Shown: piece by piece, positions 21,725-22,948 of the stretch
How positions within the stretch are numbered: position 1 is the stretch's first letter
Layout: every line of letters begins with the position of its first letter
Source of the DNA: Scatonaster sp045598705
GTDB lineage: Bacteria > Bacillota > Clostridia > Saccharofermentanales > Saccharofermentanaceae
Assembly (NCBI GenBank): GCA_045598705.1
Contig: JAZLMM010000060.1
Location: 1-22,948, forward strand
Direction: 5' to 3'
DNA length: 22,948 nucleotides
Made by a program: the position numbers and the translations under genes
Notes under the pieces: model-generated
What the model was told of the DNA's origin: nothing
Seen by the model: the letters and a program-made list of their open reading frames with translations, nothing else
Databases searched by the model: none

Positions 21725-22840
21725 ATGGGCGTAGAAACAAGATTCTCCTATCATTTCGAACCGAAGAAGGGCTGGATGAACGACCCCAATGGACTTGTGT
21801 GGTTCAAAGGGTATTACCATGCTTTTTTCCAGCATAATCCTTACGCCGCACATTGGGATAAGATGCACTGGGGGCACGCCATCAGTACCGACCTGATCCA
21901 TTGGCAGGAGCTAGAGATCGCGCTGTTCCCAGATCAACCATATGAGGACAAGGGTGGCTGCTATTCCGGTAACGCGATCGTGAAAGACGGCGTACTCTAC
22001 CTCTTCTACACCTCCGTATCCGAAGCACTAGGCCAAACGCAGTCCGTCGCCACCAGCACCGACGGCGTACATTTTACCAAGTATGAAGGCAATCCGATTA
22101 TTGACCACTGGCCGGAGGAAGGCAGCCCCGAATTCCGTGACCCGATGGTCCTTGCGAACCCGCAAGGCGGCTACTCCATGGTAATCGGCACAGACCACAA
22201 CGGCCACGGGCGTGTACTACACTACCGCTCGTCCGACCTGTTGCACTGGGACTTCAGCTCCGTACTGTTCGAGTCTGAAGACTACCACGCCACCATCGAA
22301 TGTCCGAGTTTTTTTGCCTTAGAGGACAAGTACGTACTCATGTACTCCTGCATGGACTATAAGACCCATTCAACCCGCTTTGTGGTGGGTGACTTCGACG
22401 GCGAGATCTTCACGCCGATTCGCACCTGCACCCCGGAAGTCGGGCCGCAATTCTACGCACCGCAGTCTTTCCTCGCGCCCGACGGCCGTCGAATTCTGAT
22501 TGGATGGTTCTACGATTGGAAGCGCAAAGTCCCAGAAGGCGCCTCTTGGGCGGGTGCACTGTCCATCCCGCGCGAGCTCACACTGGAAGGTGGCGCCGTC
22601 CGCTCCGTTCCCGTCCGCGAGGCTGCACCGCTACTGGCGCATCTGTCTCCTTCTCAACCCGTTCCCGCATCCCTCGTCGATTCAATTCACCTGAGTGGAC
22701 GCACCTTGACTCTCCTTGGCACCTCCGCCGGTGATCTGGTCTGCCCAGTAGACGTCGAGCAGATTGACATCCTCGAGGATGTCGAAGGAATAGAAGTCTT
22801 CGTCAATCACGGGCAATGGGTGGCCAGCACACTACGATAA
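21725..22840 (+). CDS. Glycoside hydrolase family 32 (sucrose-6-phosphate hydrolase / fructosidase)
   Basis: The enzyme hydrolyses beta-fructosyl bonds in sucrose, sucrose-6-phosphate or fructans by a retaining mechanism. The five-bladed propeller carries the family motifs WMNDPNG (residues 17-23, nucleophile D20), FRDP (137-140, transition-state Asp) and EC (192-193, acid/base Glu). The C-terminal end retains EVFVNHG of the beta-sandwich. At 371 residues it is clearly shorter than the usual 450-490; the sandwich domain is compressed to about 70 residues. No signal peptide is present, so it acts in the cytoplasm. ATG 21725 has little Shine-Dalgarno sequence, suggesting translational coupling to the gene 7 bp upstream. 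No sugar transporter is in the window, so the substrate cannot be fixed. Confidence 0.9.
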   Translation: MGVETRFSYHFEPKKGWMNDPNGLVWFKGYYHAFFQHNPYAAHWDKMHWGHAISTDLIHWQELEIALFPDQPYEDKGGCYSGNAIVKDGVLYLFYTSVSEALGQTQSVATSTDGVHFTKYEGNPIIDHWPEEGSPEFRDPMVLANPQGGYSMVIGTDHNGHGRVLHYRSSDLLHWDFSSVLFESEDYHATIECPSFFALEDKYVLMYSCMDYKTHSTRFVVGDFDGEIFTPIRTCTPEVGPQFYAPQSFLAPDGRRILIGWFYDWKRKVPEGASWAGALSIPRELTLEGGAVRSVPVREAAPLLAHLSPSQPVPASLVDSIHLSGRTLTLLGTSAGDLVCPVDVEQIDILEDVEGIEVFVNHGQWVASTLR

Positions 22841-22858
22841 CCACGTTGTAGCCCTGTG

Positions 22859-22947
22859 GCGGGTGAAATGTACGGCTGAAATCGCGAGTTTGCCGTTTTA
22901 GGCCGTACCAAGCGGGCGAAATGTACGGCTAGAATCGCGACTTTGCC
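22859..22947. repeat. Start of a tandem array with 53-bp period (cut by window edge)
   Basis: Two 36-bp copies, 22859-22894 and 22912-22947, share GCGGGYGAAATGTACGGCT, a two-base variation, then AATCGCGA and TTTGCC. They are separated by 17 bp. The separator contains GCCGTAC (22902-22908), the reverse complement of GTACGGC in the repeat (22870-22876), and each copy also holds the palindrome TCGCGA. At least two units are visible and the array may continue past the window. Confidence 0.75.
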
Positions 22948-22948
22948 A

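Overview
The window looks like a chromosomal segment of a Clostridia-type Firmicute, probably Lachnospiraceae or a relative. The reasons are AGGAGG-type ribosome binding sites, sigma-A-like promoters, an RNase J, the pair recJ and bifunctional rel, rpsU, a 3D-domain wall protein, and accessory genes common in gut Clostridia (AAA/DUF4143 ATPases, an orphan solute-binding lipoprotein). The taxon is an inference from gene content, not from a marker search.

Layout. Positions 1-6200 are an AT-rich accessory zone. It holds the 5' part of an IS1595-type transposase with a LexA-like box in its promoter, two unrelated-in-detail AAA/DUF4143 ATPase genes, a frameshifted small gene, a HEAT-repeat gene broken by a stop codon, a small antitoxin-like gene followed by a decayed zeta-toxin-like P-loop remnant, and a non-coding array of six 62-bp units built from inverted 9-mers. 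Positions 6200-14440 are core genes: a 3D/SH3 wall protein and RNase J on the plus strand, converging on recJ-rel on the minus strand. Positions 14440-17300 hold an orphan solute-binding lipoprotein lying between two direct copies of the recJ promoter/5' end, next to a fragment of another gene. Positions 17390-19270 hold a Cys-rich lipoprotein and a HTH regulator; each has the same 27-bp palindrome just upstream of its -35 box. Then come rpsU and an iron-sulfur aldo/keto reductase (minus strand). A small membrane protein plus a GH32 fructosidase follow on the plus strand, behind a promoter with three spaced imperfect palindromes. The window ends inside a second tandem array (53-bp period).

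The most unusual signals are regulatory. Both AAA/DUF4143 genes carry three short direct repeats at an exact 32- or 33-bp period that overlap the -35 box of a good promoter, with different repeat sequences in the two genes. This suggests gene-specific autoregulation or specific DNA recognition by these ATPases. The 62-bp inverted-repeat array, the shared palindrome at the regulator/lipoprotein pair and the recJ 5' duplication are also worth following up. No tRNA, rRNA or CRISPR-Cas locus was seen.
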